Below, piece after piece: positions 7,991 through 16,820 of a stretch of 33,183 nt of DNA. This DNA is from JBGSUE01 sp041753515 (GTDB taxonomy: Bacteria; Patescibacteriota; Microgenomatia; UBA10105; UBA927). The position numbers and the translations under genes are program-made. Position 1 is the stretch's first letter; the number at the start of each line of letters is the position of its first letter. The stretch spans positions 1-33,183 of the forward strand of contig JBGSUE010000017.1 in assembly GCA_041753515.1 (NCBI GenBank), written 5' to 3'. Below the pieces are notes generated by a model that ran no database searches, was not told the DNA's origin, and saw only the letters and a program-made list of their open reading frames with translations.

Positions 7991-9564
7991 AACATGAAAA
8001 ACTGCTGATTATTATCATTTGTTTTGTAGGATTTCTTTTGCGGATTTATAATATTGACTCTGTGCCGCCATCGGCATCACTTGATGAAGCATCGATCGGG
8101 TGGAATGCGTATTCAATTCTCAAAACTGGCCGGGATGAATACGGGACATTTCTGCCATTCGTTCTTCGCGCATACGATGACTGGAGACCTGCTTTGTATG
8201 CATATCTTGTGATACCCTTCATAACACTATTCGGCTTGGATGCCGCAGCCGTAAGGCTTCCGTCGGTTCTTCTTTCGGTATTCACAATTCCTGCAGTGTT
8301 TCTGATTGCAAAAAAAATACGGCCAGGGTCGGAATCGGTTGCCGCATTTCTTGTTGCCATATCGCCCTGGTCGGTGTACCTCTCGCGCTTGGGGCATGAA
8401 GCCAATCTGGGATATTTTCTTTTTATCTGGGGGGTATATTATCTTTTGAGTTATTTGAAGGATATCGGGGAAAAAGATGTAATGAAAGCAACCATCCTTC
8501 TAATCCTATCCATATACGGGTACCAGAGTGAAAAAGTCATTGTACCTGTCTTGTGCATTATTCTTCTGCCATTTGTATTCCGCCATAGTAAAAAAATTCT
8601 TCCGGCTGCAGCTGTAGGTTTGCTGCTTCTCATACCTTTCATGTTTCAGGTGTTTGGTGGGAAAGATCTGACACGGTTTGCCGGAACGAGTGCATTTAAC
8701 ACGGACAACGCCATTTATACGTCTGCCCGCGCGTCGTATGTGAGAGCCCGTGACGGCGGCATTATCTTCGACAGGCTCTATTTCAGTGAACCGGCAACAA
8801 GTGTTCGGATCTTTATGTCAAATTATCTGTCGCACATGAGCCCCAAATGGTTATTTACCGGAGCTGACCGTGAGTCGCATAAAGTACCTGGCATGGGACT
8901 TTTATATTATTGGGAATTGCCATTCTTACTTATTGGAATATATGTATTACTCAGATTTGAAAAAAGAATAATAAAAGTATTCTTTTTTTCTGTTATTTTA
9001 TGTTCAATAATTCCGGCAGCTATTACTACACAGGCGCCGCATGCAATGCGCACCTATACCATGATGCCATTTTTGCATATGCTCTCTGCATACGGTTTGG
9101 CTTATGCATATTCACGTTTAAAATACAAAATTTTTTTTGTGTCAGTTGTGTCAGTGATTATTCTTCAGGGAATGTATGGGCTTTATACCGGTTATTTCAT
9201 ACGGTTTCCCAATGAACAGTCCGATTCGTTCCAGTATGCTCTTCACAAAGCCGTTGATTTTGTCCGGTCCGGTTCATATCAGAAAGTTGTATATGATAAC
9301 AGGGATAATCTGTATCAGTCATATATGTTTTACCTGTTCGGGACGGCGTATGATCCTGTCTTGTATCAGCAAAGCGGAGGAACCGTCAGCGGAGGGTATG
9401 ATAAAACACATACTATTGGAAATGTGTTATTTGAGCCGGTGTATTCTGCCAAAAAACCGGACACGCTCTATATTGTCAATGCCGGCAGGGCAATTGTGGG
9501 AAATGTGGTTGCAGAGTTTCGTGATCTGGACGGTACGGTAAAAATTCATGCCATGAGTTTATGA
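7987..9564 (+). CDS. GT39/PMT-like membrane glycosyltransferase (paralog 3 of 3)
   Basis: The 525-residue product is collinear with the genes at 3228 and 4930. It has SASLDEASIGWNAYSILKTG with D33-E34 (Leu replaces the Trp before the acidic pair), WRPALYAYLVIP, LSRLGHEAN, QAPHAMRTY, and a C-terminal soluble domain with GGTVSGGY. About 12 helices are visible. It would use a lipid-phosphate sugar at the outer face of the membrane. In place of KPPL it has RPAL, a change in the substrate-facing loop that may mean a different donor or acceptor; that is inference. It is coupled to both neighbours by 4-bp ATGA overlaps. Confidence 0.85.
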   Translation: MKHEKLLIIIICFVGFLLRIYNIDSVPPSASLDEASIGWNAYSILKTGRDEYGTFLPFVLRAYDDWRPALYAYLVIPFITLFGLDAAAVRLPSVLLSVFTIPAVFLIAKKIRPGSESVAAFLVAISPWSVYLSRLGHEANLGYFLFIWGVYYLLSYLKDIGEKDVMKATILLILSIYGYQSEKVIVPVLCIILLPFVFRHSKKILPAAAVGLLLLIPFMFQVFGGKDLTRFAGTSAFNTDNAIYTSARASYVRARDGGIIFDRLYFSEPATSVRIFMSNYLSHMSPKWLFTGADRESHKVPGMGLLYYWELPFLLIGIYVLLRFEKRIIKVFFFSVILCSIIPAAITTQAPHAMRTYTMMPFLHMLSAYGLAYAYSRLKYKIFFVSVVSVIILQGMYGLYTGYFIRFPNEQSDSFQYALHKAVDFVRSGSYQKVVYDNRDNLYQSYMFYLFGTAYDPVLYQQSGGTVSGGYDKTHTIGNVLFEPVYSAKKPDTLYIVNAGRAIVGNVVAEFRDLDGTVKIHAMSL

Positions 9565-11204
9565 ATATACGAATTCGTTATATCGTTGCAACTCTTTGTG
9601 TGATTTTCAGTCTTCCCATTCTGCCACTTCTCACACAGGGATTACCATTGACACATGACGGGAAGGATCATGTAGCTCGGATAGCAAATTTCTATCAGAC
9701 ACTGTCTGAAGGCAACATCGTACCCCGGTGGGGGGAAAATCTTAATTGGGGGTACGGGCATCCCGTATTGCAGTTTCTTTATCCACTCCCTTCTTATGCA
9801 GCGTCCATTTTTCATGCCATCGGCTTTTCATATGTTGACAGTATGAAGGCAGTAGTCGCACTGTCGTTTATTGCTTCCGGTGTATTCATGTATCTGTTTG
9901 CATCGGGGGAATTTGGCCGTCGTGCAGGGGTATTCATATCGCTTCTGTATTGTTTTGCCCCGTACCGGTTTGTGGATATGACGGTGCGCGGGGCAATAGG
10001 CGAGCATATAGCATTTGTGTTTCTGCCTCTTGCGTTATTTTTTCTTCATAAATCCCTGTATTTGTCACTTGCCGTTTTTCTGCTCATCCTTTCCCATAAT
10101 GCACTATCGATCCTGTTTCTTGCAATTATTCTTTTCTGGCGCGGTTTTCCCTCACGAGGGGTTCTGACAGGAGTACTATTAGGCTTTGCCCTTTCTGCAT
10201 TTTTTTGGATCCCGGCGTACGCAGAAGGAAAATATACACTGCGCGATATTGTGACTGCCGGTGAATTTTCCGGACGTTATGTACCGCTACATAAATTTAT
10301 TACTCCGGATTGGAATTTCGGTCAGGGAAATGACCTTACGAAGTTTCTGGGATATTTTCAGATTGCAGGTATTGTTGGCTATCTGTATCTTTTTGTTAAA
10401 AAAATCGGCCGGAAAAAATTGATGCTGACGTTTGCCATATTACTCGTTTCGGTATATATCCAGACATCCGTGTCTGAACCGGTGTGGAATGCAATAACCA
10501 TATTGCAAAAATTCCAATTCCCATGGCGGTTTATGAGTGTGTCTGTCTTTGCATCGTCACTTGTGGCCGGATATTTTTTCGCATGGATTTCCGGAAAAAT
10601 TTACGATAATAATATGCGAAATTTATTCGGTGCCGCAGTAATTATCGGCATCATTGCTGCTTCATCATATATGTGGAAACCGCAGCGTTTTATTGAGTAC
10701 AAAGAAGAATATTTTACCGGAGTATATCCCGGTACGACGGATACGGGGGAATCAAGTCCCATCTGGTCTGTCCGGTTTATGGAACACGGATTTCAAGATC
10801 CTCTTGAAGTCATTGCCGGGGATGCACAAATAATTCAAACCGAGAGAATGACCACTCTGCATACATATTCGGTGGATGCGGAAATACCGTCAAGATTCGT
10901 CGAAAATACCCTCTATTTTCCGGGATGGAATGTGTATGTGAATGGTGAAAAAACAGATATTCAGTTTCAGGATCCGGCATGGCGGGGTCTCATGACATTT
11001 GATGTGCCTGCAGGCAGTCATGATATATCCGTCCGGTTTGAAAAGACAAAAGTACGATCTTTTGCAGAACTGTTCAGTCTGATAACGCTTATAGGTATAA
11101 TAGGGACAGCGGTTTTTAAATTTCGTCATCCTGACCGGCCGAAGGCGAGGGAAGGATCCAGTAAAAAACTAGATTCTTCCCCCGAATACTCGGGGTCAGA
11201 ATGA
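9561..11204 (+). CDS. PTPS-related (PF10131-like) GT-C type membrane protein, second paralog
   Basis: This 547-residue protein is homologous along its length to the minus-strand gene at 322-1989. It has THDGKDHVARI with D33 in the first loop, RWGENLNWGYGHPVL, a CFAPYRFVDMTVRGAIGEH block, LILSHNALS, then a C-terminal domain with YFPGWNVYVNG and IQFQDPAWRG. It probably transfers a sugar or acts as a membrane accessory to a glycosyltransferase; the activity is not established. The last 26 residues (from about 522) and the stop codon are encoded by a palindromic repeat, so the original C-terminus has been replaced or extended. It overlaps the previous gene by ATGA, and the next gene starts 7 bp after its stop. 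Confidence 0.8.
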   Translation: MNIRIRYIVATLCVIFSLPILPLLTQGLPLTHDGKDHVARIANFYQTLSEGNIVPRWGENLNWGYGHPVLQFLYPLPSYAASIFHAIGFSYVDSMKAVVALSFIASGVFMYLFASGEFGRRAGVFISLLYCFAPYRFVDMTVRGAIGEHIAFVFLPLALFFLHKSLYLSLAVFLLILSHNALSILFLAIILFWRGFPSRGVLTGVLLGFALSAFFWIPAYAEGKYTLRDIVTAGEFSGRYVPLHKFITPDWNFGQGNDLTKFLGYFQIAGIVGYLYLFVKKIGRKKLMLTFAILLVSVYIQTSVSEPVWNAITILQKFQFPWRFMSVSVFASSLVAGYFFAWISGKIYDNNMRNLFGAAVIIGIIAASSYMWKPQRFIEYKEEYFTGVYPGTTDTGESSPIWSVRFMEHGFQDPLEVIAGDAQIIQTERMTTLHTYSVDAEIPSRFVENTLYFPGWNVYVNGEKTDIQFQDPAWRGLMTFDVPAGSHDISVRFEKTKVRSFAELFSLITLIGIIGTAVFKFRHPDRPKAREGSSKKLDSSPEYSGSE

Positions 11205-11205
11205 C
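11125..11205. repeat. 81-bp palindromic element, copy C, at a gene 3' end
   Basis: The element is bounded by GTCAT and ATGAC. ATCCT pairs with AGGAT in the left unit. The right unit holds a CCCCGA/TCGGGG stem within ATTCT/AGAAT. The TGA of the terminal ATGAC is the stop codon of the preceding gene. The following gene begins 6 nt after the element. Confidence 0.75.
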
Positions 11206-11211
11206 ATATAT

Positions 11212-12072
11212 ATGAAATTATCAGTTGTTCTTGCAGTATTTAACGAAGAAGCAAATCTCAGCCGGTGTCTTGATTCGGTGCACGGTATAGCTGATGAGAT
11301 AATAATTGTTGATGGCGGATCAACCGACCGGACACTTGATATTGCCAGACGTTATGGCGCAAAAATCATACAAACCTCAAATCCTGAGATATTTCATGTA
11401 AATAAACAGAAAGCGCTGGATGCCGCCAGAGGTGGATGGATCCTTCAGCTTGATGCCGATGAGGAAGTGTCGCCAAAACTTCGGCAGGAGATAGCGGATG
11501 TTGTGGCTTCAGGTAGATCAGAGATTAATACAAAGTACGCATCAGAAAGAATTCCTGAATTGTTCCAGAGACACCAGAATATTGTGGAGCTACGGGATGG
11601 AAAAGTCGGGACTGACGGGGAAGACATTACGGCATTTTTTATTGCACGGAAAAATTATTTTTTGGGCGGTATCATTACCCATGCCGGGACGTATCCTGAT
11701 GGTGTTATACGTTTGGTAAAGCGGGGATGCGCCCAGTTTCCGCAGCGAAGCGTCCATGAGCAGATCACAATTACCGGCAGGGTGTCATGGCTTAAATATG
11801 ATCTCATCCATTATTCCAGCCCGACGTTTAAGATCTACTGGCAGAATGCCAAGCGGTATATTGACATAGAAAAAAACAAGCTGCTGGATACTCACGCACC
11901 GATAGACATCCGATTTTTTATACAGTACGTCTTGTTGAAGCCTGTTGAGACTTTTTTTTCATTATATCTGCGTCATGCCGGTTTCAAAGACGGCTGGCGT
12001 GGCTTCATTTTTTCACTTTTTTCCTCTTTACATTTTCCCGTAATTTGGTACCGTTGTGTAAAAGAATTATGA
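11212..12072 (+). CDS. GT2 glycosyltransferase, WaaE/KdtX-like
   Basis: The 286-residue enzyme has a GT-A fold signature: SVVLAVFNEE at the N-terminus, VDGGSTDRT (D34), and LDADEE (D81-x-D83) as the metal-binding DxD. The middle contains FFIARKNYFLGG and a QRSVHEQI stretch, typical of the WaaE/KdtX-like clade that adds a sugar to lipid-A core or other lipid-linked acceptors. Here the acceptor is more likely a polyprenyl-linked glycan, because nothing for lipid A is visible; that is inference. There is no strong transmembrane helix, so it should act on the cytoplasmic face. Repeat C lies directly upstream and I see no Shine-Dalgarno. The stop overlaps the next start by ATGA. Confidence 0.85.
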   Translation: MKLSVVLAVFNEEANLSRCLDSVHGIADEIIIVDGGSTDRTLDIARRYGAKIIQTSNPEIFHVNKQKALDAARGGWILQLDADEEVSPKLRQEIADVVASGRSEINTKYASERIPELFQRHQNIVELRDGKVGTDGEDITAFFIARKNYFLGGIITHAGTYPDGVIRLVKRGCAQFPQRSVHEQITITGRVSWLKYDLIHYSSPTFKIYWQNAKRYIDIEKNKLLDTHAPIDIRFFIQYVLLKPVETFFSLYLRHAGFKDGWRGFIFSLFSSLHFPVIWYRCVKEL

Positions 12073-13124
12073 AAATAGCAATCGATATTTCACCTACCAA
12101 AAACGCCCATTCAGGCCGGGGTATCGGCGTGTATACCAAAAATCTTCTTGAGGCATTTTCCCTCTGCGCAAAAGACCATCAGTTTATTCCGTACACATAT
12201 CCCGATGCCGTTCCTTCTGATGTGGATGTGGTGCACATTCCGTACTTTGAACCGTTTTTCCTGACTCTTCATGTGCCAAAAAATATACCGACTGTCGTTA
12301 CCGTCCATGATTTAATTCCGTTGTCAAACCCGGATTTATTTTCAATCGGTATCCGCGGAAAACTGAAATGGTTTGTACAACGGGCGAAACTTCATAGAGC
12401 CTCCCGGATACTGACAGATTCATATGCATCCCAGGGTGAAATTACCCGATTGACCGGTATATCGAAGCAGAAGATTGCAGTGGTCTATCCTGCGCCCCAC
12501 GATCAGTACTTTCGAAAAATAAACCCGGCAGATATATTGCGGATAAAGAAAAAATATCATATAACGGGAAATTACTTTTTATATGTTGGGGATGTGAATG
12601 CAAATAAAAACATTGTACGGCTCCTGAAAGCGTTTGGCGGAGTTTCCGGTATACATGCCACACTGGTTCTGGTGGGTCGGGCATTTCTTGATACACACTT
12701 GCCGGAATCACAGGAGATAGAGCGTACGATTCAATTGCTGTCTATGGGTTCAGCTGTCCGCCGGCTTGGATATGTCGATACAGGTGACTTGTGCGCGTTA
12801 TATAAAGGGTCGACAGGATATCTCCAGCCGTCAATTGCCGAAGGATTCGGACTACCGCCCCTGGAAGCAATGGCCTCCGGGGCAGTTGTGGCAGTGTCCG
12901 GCATATCCAGTCTCAAAGAGATAGCCGGTCCTTCATATACATTTGACCCGTACAGCGTGTCGGATATGACGGACGCTATGAAAAAAATGATGAATTTGTC
13001 AAAACGGGAACGGACAGCATGTATTGATAAAAACAGGGAATGGGCGTCAACATTCAGCTGGAAGAAAACGGTACATGAAACTGTTTCGGTCTATGCGGCA
13101 GCGTCCTCATCCGATAAAATATGA
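12069..13124 (+). CDS. GT4 glycosyltransferase
   Basis: The product is 351 residues with the GT-B fold. It begins MKIAIDISPTKNAHSGRGIGVYTKNLLEAF, a glycine-rich donor-domain entry typical of mannosyl- or glucosyl-transferases of family GT4. VVTVHDLIPL and the YVGDVNANKNIVRLLKAF stretch mark the interdomain region. IAEGFGLPPLEAMASG gives the EX7E pair (E258 and E266) that contacts the nucleotide sugar. It would extend a lipid-linked oligosaccharide in the cytoplasm. The GTG at 12045 opens the same frame, but the ATG at 12069 overlaps the previous stop in ATGA and directly precedes the first beta strand, so I use it. The 3' end also overlaps the next gene by 4 bp. Confidence 0.85.
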   Translation: MKIAIDISPTKNAHSGRGIGVYTKNLLEAFSLCAKDHQFIPYTYPDAVPSDVDVVHIPYFEPFFLTLHVPKNIPTVVTVHDLIPLSNPDLFSIGIRGKLKWFVQRAKLHRASRILTDSYASQGEITRLTGISKQKIAVVYPAPHDQYFRKINPADILRIKKKYHITGNYFLYVGDVNANKNIVRLLKAFGGVSGIHATLVLVGRAFLDTHLPESQEIERTIQLLSMGSAVRRLGYVDTGDLCALYKGSTGYLQPSIAEGFGLPPLEAMASGAVVAVSGISSLKEIAGPSYTFDPYSVSDMTDAMKKMMNLSKRERTACIDKNREWASTFSWKKTVHETVSVYAAASSSDKI

Positions 13125-13816
13125 AGGGTATGAAGAAATTATCCGTTATCATTCCCGTATTTAATGAAGAGAAATCCATTGATCAGGTCCTGAAAAAAGT
13201 CGAAAAACAGCAGGTACCTGGTTATATCAAAGAGATCATCGTTGTGGATGACGGGTCTACGGATAATACACGGACAACGCTAAAAAAATGGGAAAAAACA
13301 TGCACAGTGCTCTATCAGACACACAATCAGGGGAAGGGAGCCGCGGTCACTGCCGGATTTACCCGCGCAACCGGCGATCTTATCATCATCCAGGATGCGG
13401 ATCTTGAGTATAGCCCTGAAAATTATCCGGCACTTCTTGCACCATTTGAAAATACGAATGTCAGCGTTGTATACGGGTCGCGGTTTTTAGGTCCGCATCT
13501 GTCTACCATGTTTGTGTATGCCCAAGGGAATAAATTCGTGACACTGGTGACAAATCTTCTTTACAACACGAATATTACGGATATGGAAACTGGATATAAG
13601 GTCTTCAGAAAAAGTGTTATTAAGGATATGAAGATCTCTGCCAAACGGTTTGACTTTGAACCGGAATTTACCGTAAAAGTGTTGAAATGTGGATATCAGA
13701 TATTCGAAGTGCCTATTACGTATTACGGGCGGAAATTTTCGGAAGGAAAGAAGCTGACGTGGAAAGACGGTGTCGTCGCTCTCTTTACGCTCATAAAATT
13801 TAAATGTACCGCATGA
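13121..13816 (+). CDS. GT2 glycosyltransferase, dolichol-phosphate-mannose-synthase-like
   Basis: This compact 231-residue GT-A enzyme has LSVIIPVFNEE, VVDDGSTDNT (D43-D44), GKGAAVTAGF, QDADLEY (D92-x-D94) and YGSRFLG, followed by TDMETGYKVFRK. That order is standard for DPM1-like synthases, which make polyprenyl-phosphate-linked mannose or glucose. No transmembrane helices are present at the C-terminus. It could supply the donor for the many GT-C enzymes upstream, a link that is inferred. The start at 13121 overlaps the previous stop; an alternative ATG lies at 13130. The stop overlaps the ATG at 13813. Confidence 0.85.
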   Translation: MKGMKKLSVIIPVFNEEKSIDQVLKKVEKQQVPGYIKEIIVVDDGSTDNTRTTLKKWEKTCTVLYQTHNQGKGAAVTAGFTRATGDLIIIQDADLEYSPENYPALLAPFENTNVSVVYGSRFLGPHLSTMFVYAQGNKFVTLVTNLLYNTNITDMETGYKVFRKSVIKDMKISAKRFDFEPEFTVKVLKCGYQIFEVPITYYGRKFSEGKKLTWKDGVVALFTLIKFKCTA

Positions 13817-15060
13817 TTGACACAATCCGCAGAAAAATATTTGCTCATTCGGTGGTGAAAAACAGCGCAGTTCTGATGGCCGGTTCTGTTGTGGGAAACG
13901 GTCTGGCGTATGTCTACCATTTGGTTATGGCCAGGATTCTTGGTCCCGTTCAATATGGTGAACTTGGAGCCCTTATTTCCATTTATTATATCGTAAACGT
14001 GCCTTCAGGAGTTATCCAGAACGGCCTCACAAAATATTTTTCTATTCTCAAAGCCAGGGGGGATACCGGTCAGGCAAAGCAGCTGTATCTGACATCAATT
14101 ACATTATTGAGCGTTGTCAGTCTTATGGGGTTTGTTGTGTCGCTTCTTATTGTTCGTCCACTTTCCCGCTATCTGCACATTGAAAATCATTATACTGTCC
14201 TTGCACTCTATGTATCGTTTGCCACATATTTTATTTCCGTTCCCATGGCAAGTGTGTTCGGCGGTTTCCAGAAATTCGTGCCGATGACGGTTGTCGCAAA
14301 TATCGGTGCGGTTTTGCGGATACTTTATGGTGCATTTGCCGCGTATTATGGAGTATTCGCATCCATTTGTGCAAATATTGCTACGAATATTTCAACATTT
14401 CTTATTAGCCTATATCCTCTCAGGTTTCTATTGAAGGAATCAACATCTCCAATTTCCGTATCGAGACGGAAAGCTGTTGCCTACGCGGCTCCTATGGGCG
14501 TCGCCACGCTCTGTGCGACTGCATTGTATTCATTTGATGTTGTCATGGTCAAACATTATTTTTCTTCCTTTGATGCAGGTCTCTATTCATCTCTTGCAGT
14601 TCTGGGAAAAATAATATTTTTTGCATCGTTTGCTTTATCGTCCGTCATGTTCCCTACGATCGCCGAGAGGATTGAGAAAGGCCAGACATATAAGAAAATG
14701 CTTTTTTTAGGGGCATTGTTTGTAGCCGGAGTATCCTCTCTGATCACTCTTCTCTATTTCCTTTTTCCGGCTTTTACGGTTCAATTACTGTTCGGCAAAT
14801 CGTATGAGGGAGCCATAGAGTATTTAGGGCTGTTCGGTGTTTTTCTCTCATTAGTGACGGTTGCATCATATTTAACACAGAGTATGCTTGCCGCAGGCGA
14901 GACATCTGTATCGTATTTGTTGATTGCAGCAGCCGTATCTCAAATACTCTGTATTTCGTTTTTTCATGACAGCATCATGTCTGTCATCCGTGTGAATATT
15001 GCCGTCAGTGCTGTATTGGTAGTACTCTTAGGCCTGTTTTCATTCCGGAAAGCGCGATGA
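13813..15060 (+). CDS. Wzx-type polysaccharide flippase (MOP superfamily)
   Basis: The protein is about 415 residues with roughly 12 hydrophobic helices and few charged residues. It begins with a basic amphipathic stretch and then LMAGSVVGNGLAYVYHLVMARILGPVQYGELGAL. The ARILGPxxYGELG stretch is a hallmark of the RfbX/Wzx family in the MOP exporter superfamily. These flip undecaprenyl-diphosphate-linked oligosaccharides across the inner membrane. It is the only recognisable exporter in the window, so both blocks of glycosyltransferases may depend on it; that is inference. ATG at 13804 is also open, but the ATG at 13813 fits the ATGA coupling seen throughout. The stop overlaps the next ATG at 15057. 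Confidence 0.85.
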   Translation: MIDTIRRKIFAHSVVKNSAVLMAGSVVGNGLAYVYHLVMARILGPVQYGELGALISIYYIVNVPSGVIQNGLTKYFSILKARGDTGQAKQLYLTSITLLSVVSLMGFVVSLLIVRPLSRYLHIENHYTVLALYVSFATYFISVPMASVFGGFQKFVPMTVVANIGAVLRILYGAFAAYYGVFASICANIATNISTFLISLYPLRFLLKESTSPISVSRRKAVAYAAPMGVATLCATALYSFDVVMVKHYFSSFDAGLYSSLAVLGKIIFFASFALSSVMFPTIAERIEKGQTYKKMLFLGALFVAGVSSLITLLYFLFPAFTVQLLFGKSYEGAIEYLGLFGVFLSLVTVASYLTQSMLAAGETSVSYLLIAAAVSQILCISFFHDSIMSVIRVNIAVSAVLVVLLGLFSFRKAR

Positions 15061-15845
15061 AAAAATTTTCCCTGATCATTCCCGTTTTCAACCAGGAGCG
15101 CACCATAGAAGCCGATTTGAAACGTATCACAAAAGTACTCTCCAAACTTTCGGTTCCGTTTGAGCTGATTGTTGTCGTGGACGGGTATTCGGACAGGAGT
15201 TTTGATACGGCCCGGCGTCTTAAACTTGCCCGTACAAGTGTCATCGGATATAAGACAAACCACGGGAAAGGGTATGCGATCCGGTACGGGTTTTCCAAAG
15301 CCGCGGGGGATGTGATCGGTTTTCTGGACGCCGGCGGGGATCTGAATCCGTCGGTCCTGCCTCTTATGCTTGAAAAAATGGAATGGCTGGATGCGGATAT
15401 CGTGATCGGCAGCAAACGCCACCCTGATTCTGTTGTTTTCTATCCACTATACCGTAAAATTCTCTCCTTCGGATACCAGCAGCTGATACGGATTTTTTCG
15501 GGCTTGAACGTCCGCGACACCCAGGTCGGGTTGAAACTGTACAAGCGCAGGGTGCTTGCAAAAGTCCTGCCGCGTCTGCTTGTGAAACGGTTTGCGTTTG
15601 ACGTGGAAATTCTGGCAGTATCGCATCATCTTGGCTTTACGAGAATTGTTGAATCTCCGGTGGAGTTGTCGTATCGGTTTTCCTCGTCAATCACAAATGC
15701 GAATTTTTGGAAAGTTGTCGCGAATATGCTTATCGATACACTCGCCGTATTTTACCGTCTGCGGATTCTCAAATATTACGACGATGACAAAAAACGCATC
15801 TGGAAATTCGACCCGGAGCTCAATTTCAAGGTGAATATCGGATGA
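15057..15845 (+). CDS. GT2 glycosyltransferase with atypical acidic motif
   Basis: This 262-residue GT-A protein opens FSLIIPVFNQERTIEADL and has VVVDGYSDRSFD (D42), GKGYAIRYGFSKAAGD and a TQVGLKLYKRRVL block. These are features of the DPM1/ALG5-like branch of family 2. Where relatives have DADL, this protein has DAGGDLN (D91 and D95), so the usual DxD spacing is not present. The enzyme may bind metal differently, or this may be a trait of its clade. The remaining fold looks intact, with no frameshift. Its start overlaps the flippase stop, and it is followed by repeat D. Confidence 0.8.
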   Translation: MKKFSLIIPVFNQERTIEADLKRITKVLSKLSVPFELIVVVDGYSDRSFDTARRLKLARTSVIGYKTNHGKGYAIRYGFSKAAGDVIGFLDAGGDLNPSVLPLMLEKMEWLDADIVIGSKRHPDSVVFYPLYRKILSFGYQQLIRIFSGLNVRDTQVGLKLYKRRVLAKVLPRLLVKRFAFDVEILAVSHHLGFTRIVESPVELSYRFSSSITNANFWKVVANMLIDTLAVFYRLRILKYYDDDKKRIWKFDPELNFKVNIG

Positions 15846-15852
15846 ATCAGCG

Positions 15853-15913
15853 AGATTCTTCGTTGCACTCAGAATGACATCATATTTGTCATTCTGAACG
15901 AAGTGAAGAATCT
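15853..15913. repeat. 61-bp inverted pair of repeat units, copy D
   Basis: Two 27-bp units related to TGTCATTCTGAACGAAG face each other with a 7-bp spacer. The outer ends are AGATTC and GAATCT, and the GTCAT ends are internal, the reverse of copies A, B and E. The pair fills most of the gap before the next gene, ending 7 nt before its ATG. A GTG inside it opens a false upstream start at 15903. Confidence 0.8.
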
Positions 15914-15920
15914 AGTCATT

Positions 15921-16820
15921 ATGAATAAAGTATCCATCATTATTCCCTGTAAAACCGAGAACGAGGATGTGAAGAGGTGTGTGCGGGAGTGTGGGAAGCT
16001 CTCATATAAAAACGTAGAAATTATTGTATTACCTGATACGGTTACCGGAAACATCGGTCCTGCTGAGAAACGGGATCTGGGAGCGGCAAAGGCAAAAGGG
16101 GAGATATTAGCGTTTATCGATGACGATGCGTATCCTTCCCCGGATTGGATTTCCAAAGCCCTGCCGTATTTTGATGACCCCGGTATTGCAGCGGCAGGCG
16201 GGCCGGGAGTAACACCGCCTGATGCTCCATTTTTTGAGCAGGTATCCGGCTGGGTACTGGCATCTCCCCTGGGCGCCGGGCCGTATACATATCGGTTTAT
16301 TCCGCAACAAAAGCAGGATGTGGATGACTATCCGTCCATGAATCTTATCGTCAGAAAAAAAGATTTTGACGCCGTGGGCGGGTTTGATTCCACCTACTAT
16401 CCCGGTGAAGACACGAAGCTATGTCTTGATCTGGTGCACAAGAGAAAAAAGCGGATCGTCTATGATCCGGATGTCCTGGTGTATCACCGCCGGCGTCCGG
16501 TTCTCATTCCCCACTTAAAACAACAGGGCAACTATGGACTGCACCGCGGCCATTTTGCAAGGATTCTCCCCAAAACATCTCTTCGCATCTCGTATGTTCT
16601 TCCAAGTATTTTGGTAGTGTTTCTGGTTTTCCCCCTTGTTTTCTCATTGCCTCTGGCGCTCTACAGCACAATGCTGGTCTTTAATGCCGGATGGATTGCA
16701 GCACACAGCAACAGTTTTCTATTGGGAATCATCTCTATCCCTGGAGTATTTGCAACCCACCTCTGGTACGGCATCCGCTTCATCCAGGGCTATTTTTTCA
16801 CCAAAAAACTGGACCGCTAG
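15921..16820 (+). CDS. GT2 glycosyltransferase with C-terminal membrane helices
   Basis: The protein is about 299 residues. The GT-A domain begins MNKVSIIIPCKTENEDVKRCV and contains LPDT, GAAKAKGEILAFIDDDAYP (D67-D68-D69) and a MNLIVRKKDFDAVGGFD acceptor-side motif with a later PGEDTKLCLDL. The last 90 residues include two or three hydrophobic helices. This form is common in membrane-anchored rhamnosyl- or glucosyl-transferases of family 2; the sugar is unknown. ATG at 15921 is chosen because the upstream GTG at 15903 lies inside repeat D. The stop TAG shares the palindrome CTAG (16817-16820) with the stop of the convergent methyltransferase gene. Confidence 0.8.
   Translation: MNKVSIIIPCKTENEDVKRCVRECGKLSYKNVEIIVLPDTVTGNIGPAEKRDLGAAKAKGEILAFIDDDAYPSPDWISKALPYFDDPGIAAAGGPGVTPPDAPFFEQVSGWVLASPLGAGPYTYRFIPQQKQDVDDYPSMNLIVRKKDFDAVGGFDSTYYPGEDTKLCLDLVHKRKKRIVYDPDVLVYHRRRPVLIPHLKQQGNYGLHRGHFARILPKTSLRISYVLPSILVVFLVFPLVFSLPLALYSTMLVFNAGWIAAHSNSFLLGIISIPGVFATHLWYGIRFIQGYFFTKKLDR

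Noticed and set aside
15903..15920. GTG start for the GT2 gene at 15921
   Set aside because: The GTG is part of the palindromic repeat; the GT-A fold begins at the ATG at 15921.
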